DNA of 64,000 bases from positions 124,001-188,000 of the forward strand of contig CANTFL010001387.1 of assembly GCA_947650285.1 (NCBI GenBank). Direction: 5' to 3'. A program made the position numbers and the translations under genes. Numbering within the stretch: position 1 is the first letter of the stretch; each line of letters opens with the position of its first letter. The notes under the pieces were generated by a model, which searched no databases, was not told the DNA's origin, and saw nothing but the letters and a program-made list of their open reading frames with translations. The DNA is from Hyaloperonospora brassicae. Its lineage: Eukaryota > Oomycota > Peronosporomycetes > Peronosporales > Peronosporaceae. Below are positions 1-10,175 of this stretch, piece after piece.

Positions 1-663
1 CAATAAAAGCAGTAGCCGCAACATCGCACTCGTCAGCTGTACGGCCCCAATCATGGCAACAGCTAGGTTGCACTCCCTCTCATCACCTCTGTATCTCGTC
101 CTTCGACGCATGTGCCAATGCCAATGGCAGCGCCGACTCTGGAACAGCTCCCGGATCCGTCAACATCGCTGGGAGTGCAGTACACGATCAACGACAACCA
201 CATCCGTGTCAAAAGCGCGTCACTTCTCGTCATCCAGACCCCTCACCAGCTAGAAACAAAGACCTTTTCCATGCGACACAAGCGCCAAGAAGCAAATGCT
301 CGAGAACAAAAACATGTGTAGCAGACTCAGAGGCGACAGGCCCATCCACGGGTACACTACGACGCCCTGAGACATGCAGAGAAAAAGCAGTCGTGTCAGT
401 CAACATGCGTGTCCTTTTCTTACAACAACAACTACGACAGCAGAAGATGAAGAAGAAGAAGAAGAAGAAGAAGAAGAAGGAGAAGGAGAAGGAGAAGGAG
501 GAGGACCCACCACGACGGTGTACTCGGCGTACAGCACCAGTAGCCACGAGATGACAGCGCACACGATGCCGCATGGGTCTTTGTTGCACCAGAGACGGAC
601 GTTGAAGCCCGTGCCGCACGACGCCAGACGCTGCTTGTGCTGCTCGAGAGACGACGACGGCAT
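1..663 (-). CDS. DHHC-type palmitoyltransferase, 5' part (runs off left edge)
   Basis: Likely protein S-acyltransferase of the ZDHHC3/7 type, an integral membrane enzyme that puts palmitate on cysteines. Exon 1 is 663-511 (ATG at 663), exon 2 is 366-264, exon 3 is 168-87; introns 510-367 (donor GTGGGT, acceptor CAG) and 263-169. Phases agree across both junctions. Seen: a short N-terminus, then the segment [18 protein letters not shown], which resembles the first transmembrane helix of ZDHHC3/7 (GC-ICAV-TWLLV-YA in the family), a second hydrophobic segment in exon 2 ([21 protein letters not shown]) and the diagnostic MLTDPGAVP motif in exon 3 that precedes the Cys-rich DHHC domain. The DHHC domain itself would lie left of base 1, so catalysis cannot be confirmed. 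Donor GTCTTT of intron 2 is weak. The gene is divergent from the ANKZF1 gene. Confidence 0.66.
443..506. repeat. GAA/GGAGAA simple repeat
   Basis: Run of GAA triplets followed by GGAGAA hexamers. On the minus strand it is the CT-rich tract inside intron 1 of the palmitoyltransferase gene. It opens long shadow frames of poly-Glu or poly-Ser on both strands, which are not genes. Confidence 0.85.
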
Positions 664-857
664 TCAGGTTCGATGGCGCGCGAGTGGAGCAGTTATTCCA
701 TCTCGCAGGTATATTCGATGTCGTCCGTCGAATTCGTGTACACTTGGTGTGGACCCCGGCGGCTATGTCTCCACGACGCCAAAAAAGCACATTTGACAAA
801 AAACAATACTTGTTTGCACGCGCCCGTGACTTTTCTTGCCGCACCGGCATTGTGGCT
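664..857. promoter_or_regulatory. Compact bidirectional promoter region
   Basis: 194 bp separate the two divergent start codons (663 minus, 858 plus). A sequence near 788 (GCACATTTGACAAAA) resembles the oomycete Inr-type core promoter (consensus around GCTCATTYYNCAWTTT) and lies upstream of ATG 858, which is one reason for choosing that ATG over the in-frame ATG at 765. The promoter role is inferred. Confidence 0.4.
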
Positions 858-2834
858 ATGGTGTCCAAGAAGGCCGCGCCGACTTCGTACGGCCGCATCG
901 CACTGAGCGACCTCACTCCCGCTCAGACCTCCCAATGGACTGTGCGATCGGTCGCTGGCAGTGCCGCGCGCTCGTTCGAGCGGCCACGTATGACCGACGA
1001 CGCGTCATGTGCTGCAGACGTGACTGCCACTGCGCTGCGTCTCCAGACAGCAGCGCTGGACGAGCGTACGATCGCTGGTCTTCGCTGTGGAGCGTGTGAT
1101 GTGGCTGCATTTGCGTCTTTGGACGAGCAGTACGCGCACTTCAAGTCGGCAGCTCACTGTGTGAACCTCAAGCGTCGAGCGCGTGGCTTGCCCAGTCTGT
1201 CGCAGGAGCAGGCGCTTCAGTATATTGAGGAGCGCACGAAGAAAGAGGAGACGAAGAAGGAGAAAGTGACGGACGGAGGGTACGTGTCGTCGTCGTCGTC
1301 GTCGTCATGGTCTGAGGAAGAGGAAGAGGACGAGGTGAAGACGGCTACAGGGTCGGAGCCAGTGGTCGAGTTTTCAGACGGCAAGAGCGTATTTAAGGTG
1401 GTGTACATCGAGCTATAGTGCCGAGCGAGTGTCGAGACACACAGTGGTGTGACGTTTACTGGTGTGCGATGGTGTTGTTGATGCGAGCAGGTGTTTAAGA
1501 ACATTTTGCCAGATGTCGACGAGGAGGGTTTCAACCCATACACGTCATTAGACAGAATCTGCGCGTCCAAGTTTCGATGGGCTGTGTTGCTCCTGCGCAG
1601 TGGTCGTTTTGCTGGCGCTGTGTTCGAGAAAGACAAGGCACTGTGTCATAAGACGTTCCAGCGGTACACGACGCGACGGAAGCAAGGTGGCGCGCAGTCC
1701 GCGAGTGACGCCAGTGGCAAGGCAAAGTCAGCAGGAGCTACTCTGCGGCGGTACAATGAAGTGGCACTCAAGCAAGACGTGGTGGCGTTGCTTGTAGAGT
1801 GGAAGGATGTGTTGAAGGATGCAGAGCTCATTTTTCTGTCAAGTGGAAAGACAGAGCGTGCGACTTTTTTCCCTGAGAAGAATGCAGTGTTGCAGCCAGG
1901 TGCGCTGCTCCCAGCGGTGCTACGTGTACCGTGAATTTGCTGCTGACCACTTTGTTGATGCAATCGCTGTGCTTCAGGTGACAAGAGGTTGAAACGAATT
2001 CCTTTCGCCACATTCCGACCGACGTTTGAAGAGGTGTGCCGCGTACGTTCGGACCTCAGCAGCGTTCGCTTCTTACCCCTTGACGTAGCAACGGCTGTCT
2101 CTGTTGTCAATGCGAATAAAGTGAAGAAGAAAACGAAGAAGACGAACGATATCGCGCCCAAAGTTGATATTGAGACCTGTAGTATCCAGCAGGACGAAGA
2201 TGATGTAAAAGAGGTCCCTCGCCTTATTCAGCTGGTGAACGAAGGCGACGTTAACGGTGTAAAGGAGCTGCTGTTGTCTGGTGGTGAAGAAAGGTACAGC
2301 AAAGTGAATGAAGCAGATGCCAACTGTATGACAGCGCTGCATCACGCTGCAGCCAAGAACGCGGTTTCGTTGGTGGGGTTTCTGCTGGAGCAAGGGGCCA
2401 ACCCGGCCATTTTGGATCTGCACAATCGACCTCCGTACTTTTTGTGCAGCTCGAAAGAAACTCGGAATGCGTTCCGTAGGTACATGGGGGAGCATCCGGA
2501 CGCGTGGGATTACGTCACGGCGCAAATTCCGGAAGTTTTGACAAGTGATATGGAACAACGCAAGAAGGATAAGGAAAGTGAGAAGCGAAAGCGTGCTCGA
2601 GAGCGCAAGAAACAGCAGAAAAAGGAAGTGGCCCAGCAGAAGCAAGAGGAAGCTGCGCGTCAGGAAGAGATAGAGCGTAAAATCGCTGCAGGTATGGCTT
2701 GTGATTTGTGTGGCAAGTATGCCGGCAAGTCTCCGTTCACCCGGTTGGAGTACAAGTACTGCTCCACCGACTGTGTCAATGGACACAAGCGTAAGTTAAT
2801 GAGTGAAGCCGCCTTGCGTCGACTCGGTGGTTGA
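858..2834 (+). CDS. ANKZF1: ANKZF1/Vms1-like peptidyl-tRNA hydrolase (ribosome quality control)
   Basis: Homologue of ANKZF1/Vms1, which releases stalled nascent chains from 60S-bound peptidyl-tRNA and works with Cdc48/p97. Exons 858-1388, 1491-1899 and 1978-2834 join to 1797 nt (598 aa); introns are 102 bp (GTATTT..CAG) and 78 bp (GTGCGC..CAG). Domains in order: a C2H2-like finger (CGAC..H..H, about residues 77-100); the VLRF1 release-factor domain (about 180-330) with the RRKQGGAQS loop whose Gln corresponds to the conserved catalytic Gln and the following SAG-LRRYNE motif; ankyrin repeats ([23 protein letters not shown]) around 430-490; a charged helix where family members carry the p97-binding VIM; and a C-terminal treble-clef finger (CDLCGKY..YCSTDC). 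Length fits the family. Start 858 is chosen over ATG 765 because a putative Inr lies between them. Confidence 0.93.
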
Positions 2835-3258
2835 GCGGGGGGGAATGAACGCGCAAGAATGAGGACTATGTCATCGGGAGACGTGCAAGAAAGGTCTTGA
2901 GATGGTCTTGGACTGGTGATGTCATAGCTGTGCGCACGTGTAGTGCCAGAAGGACTTTAGTGGTCCCTGTTGGTTGGAGTACGTCAAACTGTGAAGCTTG
3001 AAGCGAGGTAAGGAGTGTCAATTCGCCGTTGGATAACGATACGTAGCAGCACTGTGCACGTCATAGTCAATGAGATCCCTGTCGCGATCCCGATGAAGGT
3101 GTTCCGTGATCTCGATGTTGGCGCTCATTCGTCTACGGACAGAGCGTTCGAGATGCTTTACATTCGCTTACGCCATACAAGCATCATACCCCATACTTGT
3201 CAGACGCCGTATGATCCTAACTCCGTAGCTTTATCGTAATCACTAGACAAGAGTTTTC
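2835..3258. other. Intergenic region, nothing recognised
   Basis: 3' flank of the ANKZF1 gene and 3' flank of the split gene that converges on it. A 74-codon frame at 3015-3239 has no recognisable motif. Confidence 0.5.
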
Positions 3259-3687
3259 CTACGAAATCGCGGCTCTGGAGCTTGCTCTTCTTTCGTGTAC
3301 CAGCAGCACTGCTTCGAGTCCTCTCGTCTTCTTTGCTCTTACCCAAAAGACGTCTGCAGTAGTAGTACTACCACCAACTTTGCACATTGGCTCTACCCGG
3401 GCTATTGAATCACAAGACAGTTGCAACAGACCATTACATAGAGTAGGCAGGACGACAGACATGGTACAACAAGACATGGAACACAAGTAGTGCCGCAAAG
3501 CTCACTTTACTCCATTTTGACTTCCCCGCTGCGCGAACACGATTGCAAAGTACGCATTGAAGAGGCTGATCGAATCCTGTCGTCTCCTCCATCAGAACCT
3601 CACAATGTCGATCATGGACAAACTTTGCGATGTCGCGATCCTGTTCCGAGTCAGCTGCGCTCATAGCCTGTTTTCGAGCATCTTCAG
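3259..3687 (-). pseudogene. Unidentified host gene, 3' part, split by element A
   Basis: Minus-strand coding sequence from the target-site duplication at 3687 downwards (GPEDARKQAMSAADSEQD..., with CVLCNRVRAAGKSKW near the end of the exon). A probable intron follows (donor GTAAAG or GTGAGC near 3510-3500) and a last exon reads to a stop at 3259. With element A and one copy of TTCAG removed, the frame continues exactly into 11677-11850, so the element sits inside an exon. I do not recognise the protein; the cysteine pairs could suggest metal binding, but no family motif is clear. Confidence 0.5.
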
Positions 3688-4080
3688 TGTAACGGGGCAG
3701 CCCGTTACATGGAAGTGTCACTTTAAAAGAAAGTGACAACAAAGAATATTAAGTGAATATTCTTTGAACAATATCACCGATAATCGTGATATTGGTGAAG
3801 CGACCAAAGGGTCTGCTCATTGATTGATATCGTGATGATATCAACCCACCAATCGCCGCAAGACGCGCGCAATGAGTGGTGACGAGACGTCACCATACAC
3901 TCAGTTATATTAACATAATAAAGTCAGGTTAAACAGAGAGACAGTAGCAAAAAGACTTAATTATATTAATACAACAGTTTTACTTTCTCCTTGTCTAAGC
4001 TTCCTCGTTTGCCTCGTGTACGTCTGTCGGGGCACCCGAAAACCTTGCGTTAAGTTCACGCAAGGGTGTGCCCCGTTACA
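3688..4080 (+). repeat. 5' LTR of element A
   Basis: Begins TGTAACGGGG and ends CCCCGTTACA. The first 22 bp form a near palindrome (TGTAACGGG-n4-CCCGTTACA). It contains the block AGACGCGCGCAATG, also found in the LTRs of B and C. It is followed at 4083 by TGGTAGCACTTT, a primer binding site resembling the 3' end of an initiator tRNA-Met (TGGTAGC). Confidence 0.95.
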
Positions 4081-4124
4081 CCTGGTAGCACTTTGTAGTC
4101 CTTCCAAGGACCACAACATCCAAC

Positions 4125-5290
4125 ATGAACATGTTGGATGATGAAGAGACCTTTCACGCCACGCGTGAAGGGTTTACCCATTTGAGTGACATCGAATGGG
4201 CTGCGGTAGAACGAATGAGTTCTACCGTAGGCGAGTTCGCCATTAGGGCCATGTTGGAGTCTCTAGACAGAGACCAACAACATGCCGCTATAGCCAAGTT
4301 CATCCAAAGTGAACTTGTCGCCGAAAGGGTGAAAGTAGCCTTGCTTCACCAGCAAGGCTCTCAACAGGCCGAGCGGTTGAGAGAACTCGGTGCTCAATAG
4401 ACAGAGCTGTTGAGACAGCAGCAATTCCATGCTGCTGTGGGCGGGACGGCACATGCGCGTCGTCCCGAGGTCATGAAGGTTGACATCTCCAAGTACAGAG
4501 GAGTCCCGGAGGACTCCCTGTTATTGTGGTTCGTCGAACTCGACAGAGCCTTAAGGGCTCGTTGCGTCGAAGATGAGCAGATGAAACTCACATTTGCTCA
4601 GACCCACTTGGCAGGGCGTGCCAAAACTTGGTCCCTGGGACTCGAGAGTAGCGACCAAAATGTGTTTAGGTCTCTAGATGACTTCAAGTCCCGGCTCAGA
4701 CAAACGTTTGAGCCGCCACGAGCTGAGTTCAGGGCTCGTTTAGAGCTCGATCAGAGCTCCTGAAAATCAAGCAGGGTAAGCGCGACGTGCACGCTTACGC
4801 ACAACATACACGACTCCTAGCGAGTAGTATAACTGCTAACCCAGTTCATGAACACACGTTGATTACGGTGTTCATTCAAGGGCTCGCAGAAGGGCCCGTC
4901 AGGAGCCACCTGTTCCGCCTTGAGCTGAATACGCTTGAAGAAGCGATATCATCCGCGGAACAGGAAGACTTTAGCATGAGACAGGCTCATGCTAGCTCAA
5001 ACTCTTACCGTCCACCAAGAAGAAAAGAGATCGGAGGTACAGAACCAATGGACCTCTGCTATGTTGAGAGCGAGAGACCCCGCTCTACAAACAACAAGCG
5101 ATTGATGAAGTGCAATCGCTGTTAGAAATTAGGGCACTTCGCACATGAGTGTAATGCCCCACGCCCAGTACCAAGCAGTACTGAGCGAAATGGACGACCA
5201 TTTTCCAGAAAGGGCAATGGGCGTGGGTCCAGCGCTGTTGCGAGGCCGCAACAGCGAGACGGACCATCAAAAAATGGTCGGGGTCAGTAG
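4125..5290 (+). pseudogene. gag of element A (nonfunctional frames)
   Basis: Capsid/nucleocapsid polyprotein homologous to the intact Gag of element D. It starts at ATG 4125. An in-frame UAG lies at 4398-4400 (after LGAQ), a frameshift near 4763-4787, and a UAG at 5123-5125 inside the CCHC zinc knuckle (CNRC-stop-KLGHFAHEC). The frame ends at UAG 5288-5290, which lies inside the frameshift hairpin. The first UAG is also present in B and C. Confidence 0.85.
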
Positions 5291-5310
5291 GGGCGGAGCG
5301 CCCTACTGAT
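5269..5310 (+). promoter_or_regulatory. -1 ribosomal frameshift signal, gag/pol of element A
   Basis: Slippery heptamer A-AAA-AAT at 5269-5275 in the correct gag phase, spacer of about 8 nt, then a 9-bp perfect stem TCAGTAGGG (5284-5292) with CCCTACTGA (5301-5309). The gag stop TAG lies within the 5' arm. The -1 frame leads directly into pol. Confidence 0.75.
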
Positions 5311-8300
5311 CCAGCAACCTCAAGAGAATTTGCAAATCTCTTGACGAAAGTTGCTCCAGACACACAATCATTGTGTGTCTCTGCACCTGGTGATGACGTT
5401 TCGCACATCACCTTGAAGTTGGAAGCGACAAATGATTTGTCGCTTCGTGCCCTAGTAGACTGTGGGGCATAGAACAACTTTGTTCGTCGCCAGTCACTAG
5501 AGGGTCGTAGGCTCAAGTTCGTTGAGCGCGACATTCCCCTCACGAGGATGACGGTGCGCCTTGCAACAGGTGCATCGATAACCGTTGAGAAACGTGTAGT
5601 AGGAATCCACTACACGTTAGAGGGCGAGCAGTACGATGATGACTTCATCGTACTAGATCTGGATGACAAATTTGATGTCATCCTGGGATTATCTTGGCTC
5701 AGAAAGTACGAGCCAAGGGTGAGCTGGCAGCATCGATCCGTGAAGATGCCTGCCACTCGTTCATCAGATGGCCATCTGATGAACATCTTGGAGCGTCCAC
5801 AAGCGTGTGGATGTTCTGCGAGTGAGTGCGATGGCCTCACTTGCGGTACGGTCGTTAGCACGACTGCACAAGATCACAGTGTAGTTGATCACTACACTGG
5901 TGGAGCAAGCTCCCGGCGGCTGTACAGGAGTACAGGCTGCGCCGAAGGTCCACCACTCGAATAAGTCGAGTGGACCGGGACATGGATGCATGCCTAGCGG
6001 GCAGCATCTTAGAAGTAAGAAACCTGTTGCCTCCAAAGGGCAACATGGAAATCCTAGGTCGACTGGAGAGTCGACCGTAGAGGATCGGTGCCTGACTGTG
6101 GTTGCACAGCTACAGTCAGAAGACGTCGAGGGAATAAGTCCCCACGTACTTGAGGAAGGAATTCCTCAAGAGTCACTTGATGAAGGATTAGGCCTTCAGC
6201 AACCTGTGAAATGCAGTTCCCAGGAAGTACCCGAGATGTTGAACGTCTTGATTAATGACGGATCAAGCGTAGGCGCTTACACGCTTGATCTGATTGTGCC
6301 TCCGAAGTCAACTTCGGAGATAAATCAGTTGCCAACGCTAGAACCGAAACGGTTCTTGCGTGATCTGCGTAGTGGCAAAGTCAAGCAGATCTGCATACTC
6401 GTCACAGAGGACGAGTATGTGACCGACATTCGGTCGGCAACAGTATTTGCTGAGAACGAACGGGTTCTCAGCAGCTCATCGATGGACGAAAGTGTCCTCG
6501 ATGAGAAGACTCGGATTGAGCGATACGCGTCCCAATCCTGGAAGTCACTTCAGGTAAATCCTTTGTATAAGAATTTGATCGAATTCAGGGATGTGTTCCC
6601 TGAATCCGTACCTTGCGAGTTGCCTAAAAAAGGCACTCGACACGAGATCGAGCTCAAACCGGGCTCGAAGTACTGTGTCATGAAGCAGTGGCCACTGCCT
6701 CGTGAACAAGTGATAGCGATCGACAAGTTCTTTGCCGATCGCTTAGCAGCGGGCCATGTGAGGGAATCGACATCCCCTCACAGCTCTCCGACCTTTCTTG
6801 TGCAAAAGACCACAAGAGGATGGCGGATAGTGCACGCATTCAACAAATTGAATGCTGCAACGATATCGGCTCAGAGCCGATACCAAGAAAGGACGTAATC
6901 ATAGATGGTATGTCAAAGAGTACCATCTTTTCGTCCATGGATCTGATGGACGGATTCTATCAGATCCTTATGCGTGAACAGGATATCCCGTACACAGCAG
7001 TGAACACCCTCAGCGGTATGCTGTGGGAGTGGCTAGTTATGCCACAGGGGCTGAGCAATGCCCCTGCAACATTCAACAGATGTGTCACAAATCTGTTGAG
7101 ACCGGTGCGAGACTTTGCACCGAGTTACTTCGACGATGTGTTCGTCCATATTCGGGTTACGGACGGAAAGACGGACGTTATAGTCCACCGAACTCACGTC
7201 CGTAAGGTTCTTCAACTTATGCGCAAGCATAAGCTGTATGCAAACCTCAAGAAGTGTATATGTGCGGCAAGAAAAATACCACTTCTTGGGTGCATCGTCG
7301 GCAAAAAGGCGTACTCCCTGATCCCGAAAAGATCAAGGCGATCACCGACTGGCCAGTGCCAGACGATGTCAAGGGACTTCGTAAGTTCCTTGGCTTAGCG
7401 GCGTACTTGCACAAGTACTCGCGCAACTACGCCGAGATTAATGTTCATCTTTCTTGCTTGCTTAAGAAAAATGTGAAGTGGTCATGGAACGCTGACTGTC
7501 AGCGTTCCTTTGAGGGTTTTAAGCAAAGCTTGATGCAATCGCCGATCTTGGCGATTGCAGATCATGACAGACCATTTCATGTGGTCTGTGACGCCAGAAA
7601 TTTTGACATCGGCTTTTTGTTAATGCAATTTGATGCAGATGGCGCGGAGCGCGTCATCTGTTATCAGTCGCGTCAGCTGCAAGCAGCTCAGCGTAATTTC
7701 CCAGTGCATGACAAGGAACTCCTTGCCATGATGTACGCACTGGCTAAGTTTCGTGTCTACCTATTGGGAGATAGACCGTTCATTTTATATACGGACCACG
7801 CGTCACAATGCACGGCCGCAAACAGCCCACACGTCTCGCAAAGAATGGCGAGGTGGCTGTCTTTCTTCGCGTAGTACAACTTCTCCGTGGAATACAACCC
7901 AGGACGATTTAATGTCGTCGCTGATGCGCTTTCGCGCCGACCCGATTGCGATCCGGGCGCGCATTTCAATAGTGAGGATAAGCCCACTATTGCGACGCTT
8001 ACAGTCAGTGTCCCGCCGTCAACGTTACTTAACGACACAAGGAAGGCCTACGCAGGAGATAAAAATCTTTTTCGCTTGATGGATCACCTGGTGAATCCTT
8101 CCCGGCAATCCATGAGGGATTTACCAGCTTTGTACCGATCCTCATCGGATCGGTATAGTACACGCAACGGATTGCTGCACTATACAGCTGTTGCCGACGA
8201 CACGAGGCGTGTCGTAGTACCCGCTCATCATGATTTGCGTTTAGGCATCATGAATGAGTGTCACGATGTCCCAACAAGCGGCCATCGTGGTAGAGAAAAG

Positions 8301-10175
8301 ACTTACCTCACGGTAAGTCGTGACTTTTACTGGCCACGCCAGTATCAGTTTTTTCGCAAGTACATAAGTGCTTGCGAGGTTTGTCAACGGGTAAAGCCTA
8401 GTCCTTCATCACGTGCGCCATTGTAGCCTCTGCCGGTCCCGGCAGAGTGTTGGGAGTCCGTGTCCATGGACTTTGTCTTCGGGTTTCCCGAAGAAACTCA
8501 CAAGAATAATGGTATTCTTGTGTTTGTTGACCGATAAGAAAGATGGTGCATTTTGATGCAGTCCCTGAGTCTATCAAGGTTCAAGGTTGTGCTCGTTTCT
8601 TTCTCGACACGGTCTTTAGACTCCACGGGTTACCCCGTGAACTCGTATCCGACCGTGACCCTCGGTTCACGGCAGCGTTTTGACAATCCGTGTTCCGCAC
8701 ATTGGGAACACGGTTGAAGATGTCAACCTCTGACCAACCTGAAAAAGATGGTCAGACAGAACGTGCGAACCGTGTCCTTGAAGAAATTCTTCGTGAGTAC
8801 GTACACTCCTTTTCACATTGGAGTGAGTTCTTAACGATGGTTGAGTTTGCCATCAACAACTCCGTGCATGCGTCCACGACGCATACACCGTTCTACATGA
8901 ATGGCTTACGCCACCCACGTATTCCCGCCCTCATACAGAGTGACTCTGAGTTAAGGGGGAGGGACTCGCTCGAGCAAAAACCGTTTTGACTCTTGCTCAT
9001 CACGTATCACCGCTCACGCCGATACGTTTGATGCCGATTTCGACAACGTCGACATCGAGGAAATCGAGTTTGGCAGTAGCGATGACGCTGCTGCTACATC
9101 AGACAATGGTGAAGATGCTGGGATATTCAGCATCGTCAACTACAATGCCAGCGACGAATTGGACACCATCGTTGAAGAAGAGAACGATCTCTCAGCAGTG
9201 CGCACGAAGCGCACTGAAAGACTAAACAAAGAGTCAGCAGAGAACTTCCTGCTGACTTGAGAAGCGGTAGTCCATTTCGTTCAGGACGCCATCGCAAATG
9301 CGGTGGACCGCCAGAAACGGAACGCAGACAAGAATGGAAGAGCAAATGTTCTTTCATTTAAAGTTAATGACCTAGTACTACTGTCTACGGTAAACTTACC
9401 TGGACATGCAGTCACTAGTGTCGGCAGTAGTAAACTACTGCCGAAGTAAATTGGGCCATTTCGTGTGTTGCACCGCAAGGGCAATGCATATACACTCGAA
9501 TTGTCACGTAAGATGTGCACGCATCCTACGTTTTACGTGGGGAGGCTCAGACCGTACTGTCGGTACGAGCCTTCTTCTTCCGATGAAGATAGCCCCCACG
9601 TTCAAGAACATCCATCATGTTCTTGCGTTCGCGCTCCAGACGATCCGTCTGGTCGCGCAGATATGATACCTCGGAACTCAACCGAGATATCTCCCCGCGA
9701 TCTGTCGCCAGCTCGCCGAAAAGGGAGCGGATATCCCGCTCGACCTGAAGCTGCGCTGTGGCATAATCGGCGCGATCCCTCGCCCGATCAGCCTCGTGAT
9801 CCTTGCGGTTCTTCCGCACGGTACCAGTCAAAGCGTAGCGCCGGTCGCGCTCGTGCTTCAAGTCATCGCGCAATTCATCGATTGCGCGATCCATCTCGTG
9901 AGGGTCGAGATGGTGGGCCTGGGGATCCGGAGGAGGTCTTTCCTCCTCCACCACATCCTTTGGCGGATGCTCACGGTGATCAACGCTTTCGAGTGGAGCG
10001 TATCTTGAATCACCGTGACGATTCAGGATCAAGGACGAGATACCTCTTCCAGTGGCGTGCGTAAACACATTCCTCTGACAGCTGGGAACCTCGTTCCCAT
10101 CTGACGGCTGACGTTCAAGGTCTCGTCCACCAGTACGACGAGACTCATCCGATAGTTCCGAGGGCCCATCGGTAA
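5276..10175 (+). pseudogene. pol of element A (protease, RT, RNase H, integrase, chromodomain; broken)
   Basis: Protease motif VDCGA is followed by a UAG (5469-5471). RT has the YFDDVFVH catalytic box near 7126. RNase H, the integrase zinc region (H..H..CEVCQR near 8250-8390) and the integrase core (DRDPRFTAAF, TDGQ-like region near 8650-8760) are present. Disruptions: frameshifts near 5960, 6880 (1-nt deletion) and 7300 (1-nt deletion), UAG 7872-7874, UAG near 8424, UAA near 8534. A chromodomain (QRFRVERILNH...SWEPRSHL) at about 9976-10140 contains an in-frame UAA. The two 1-nt deletions and UAG 7872 recur in element B, UAG 7872 also in C. Confidence 0.9.

Noticed and set aside
230..916. 228-codon minus frame with a long Phe/Ser run
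   Set aside because: Created by the GAA repeat; the palmitoyltransferase exons lie in other frames here.
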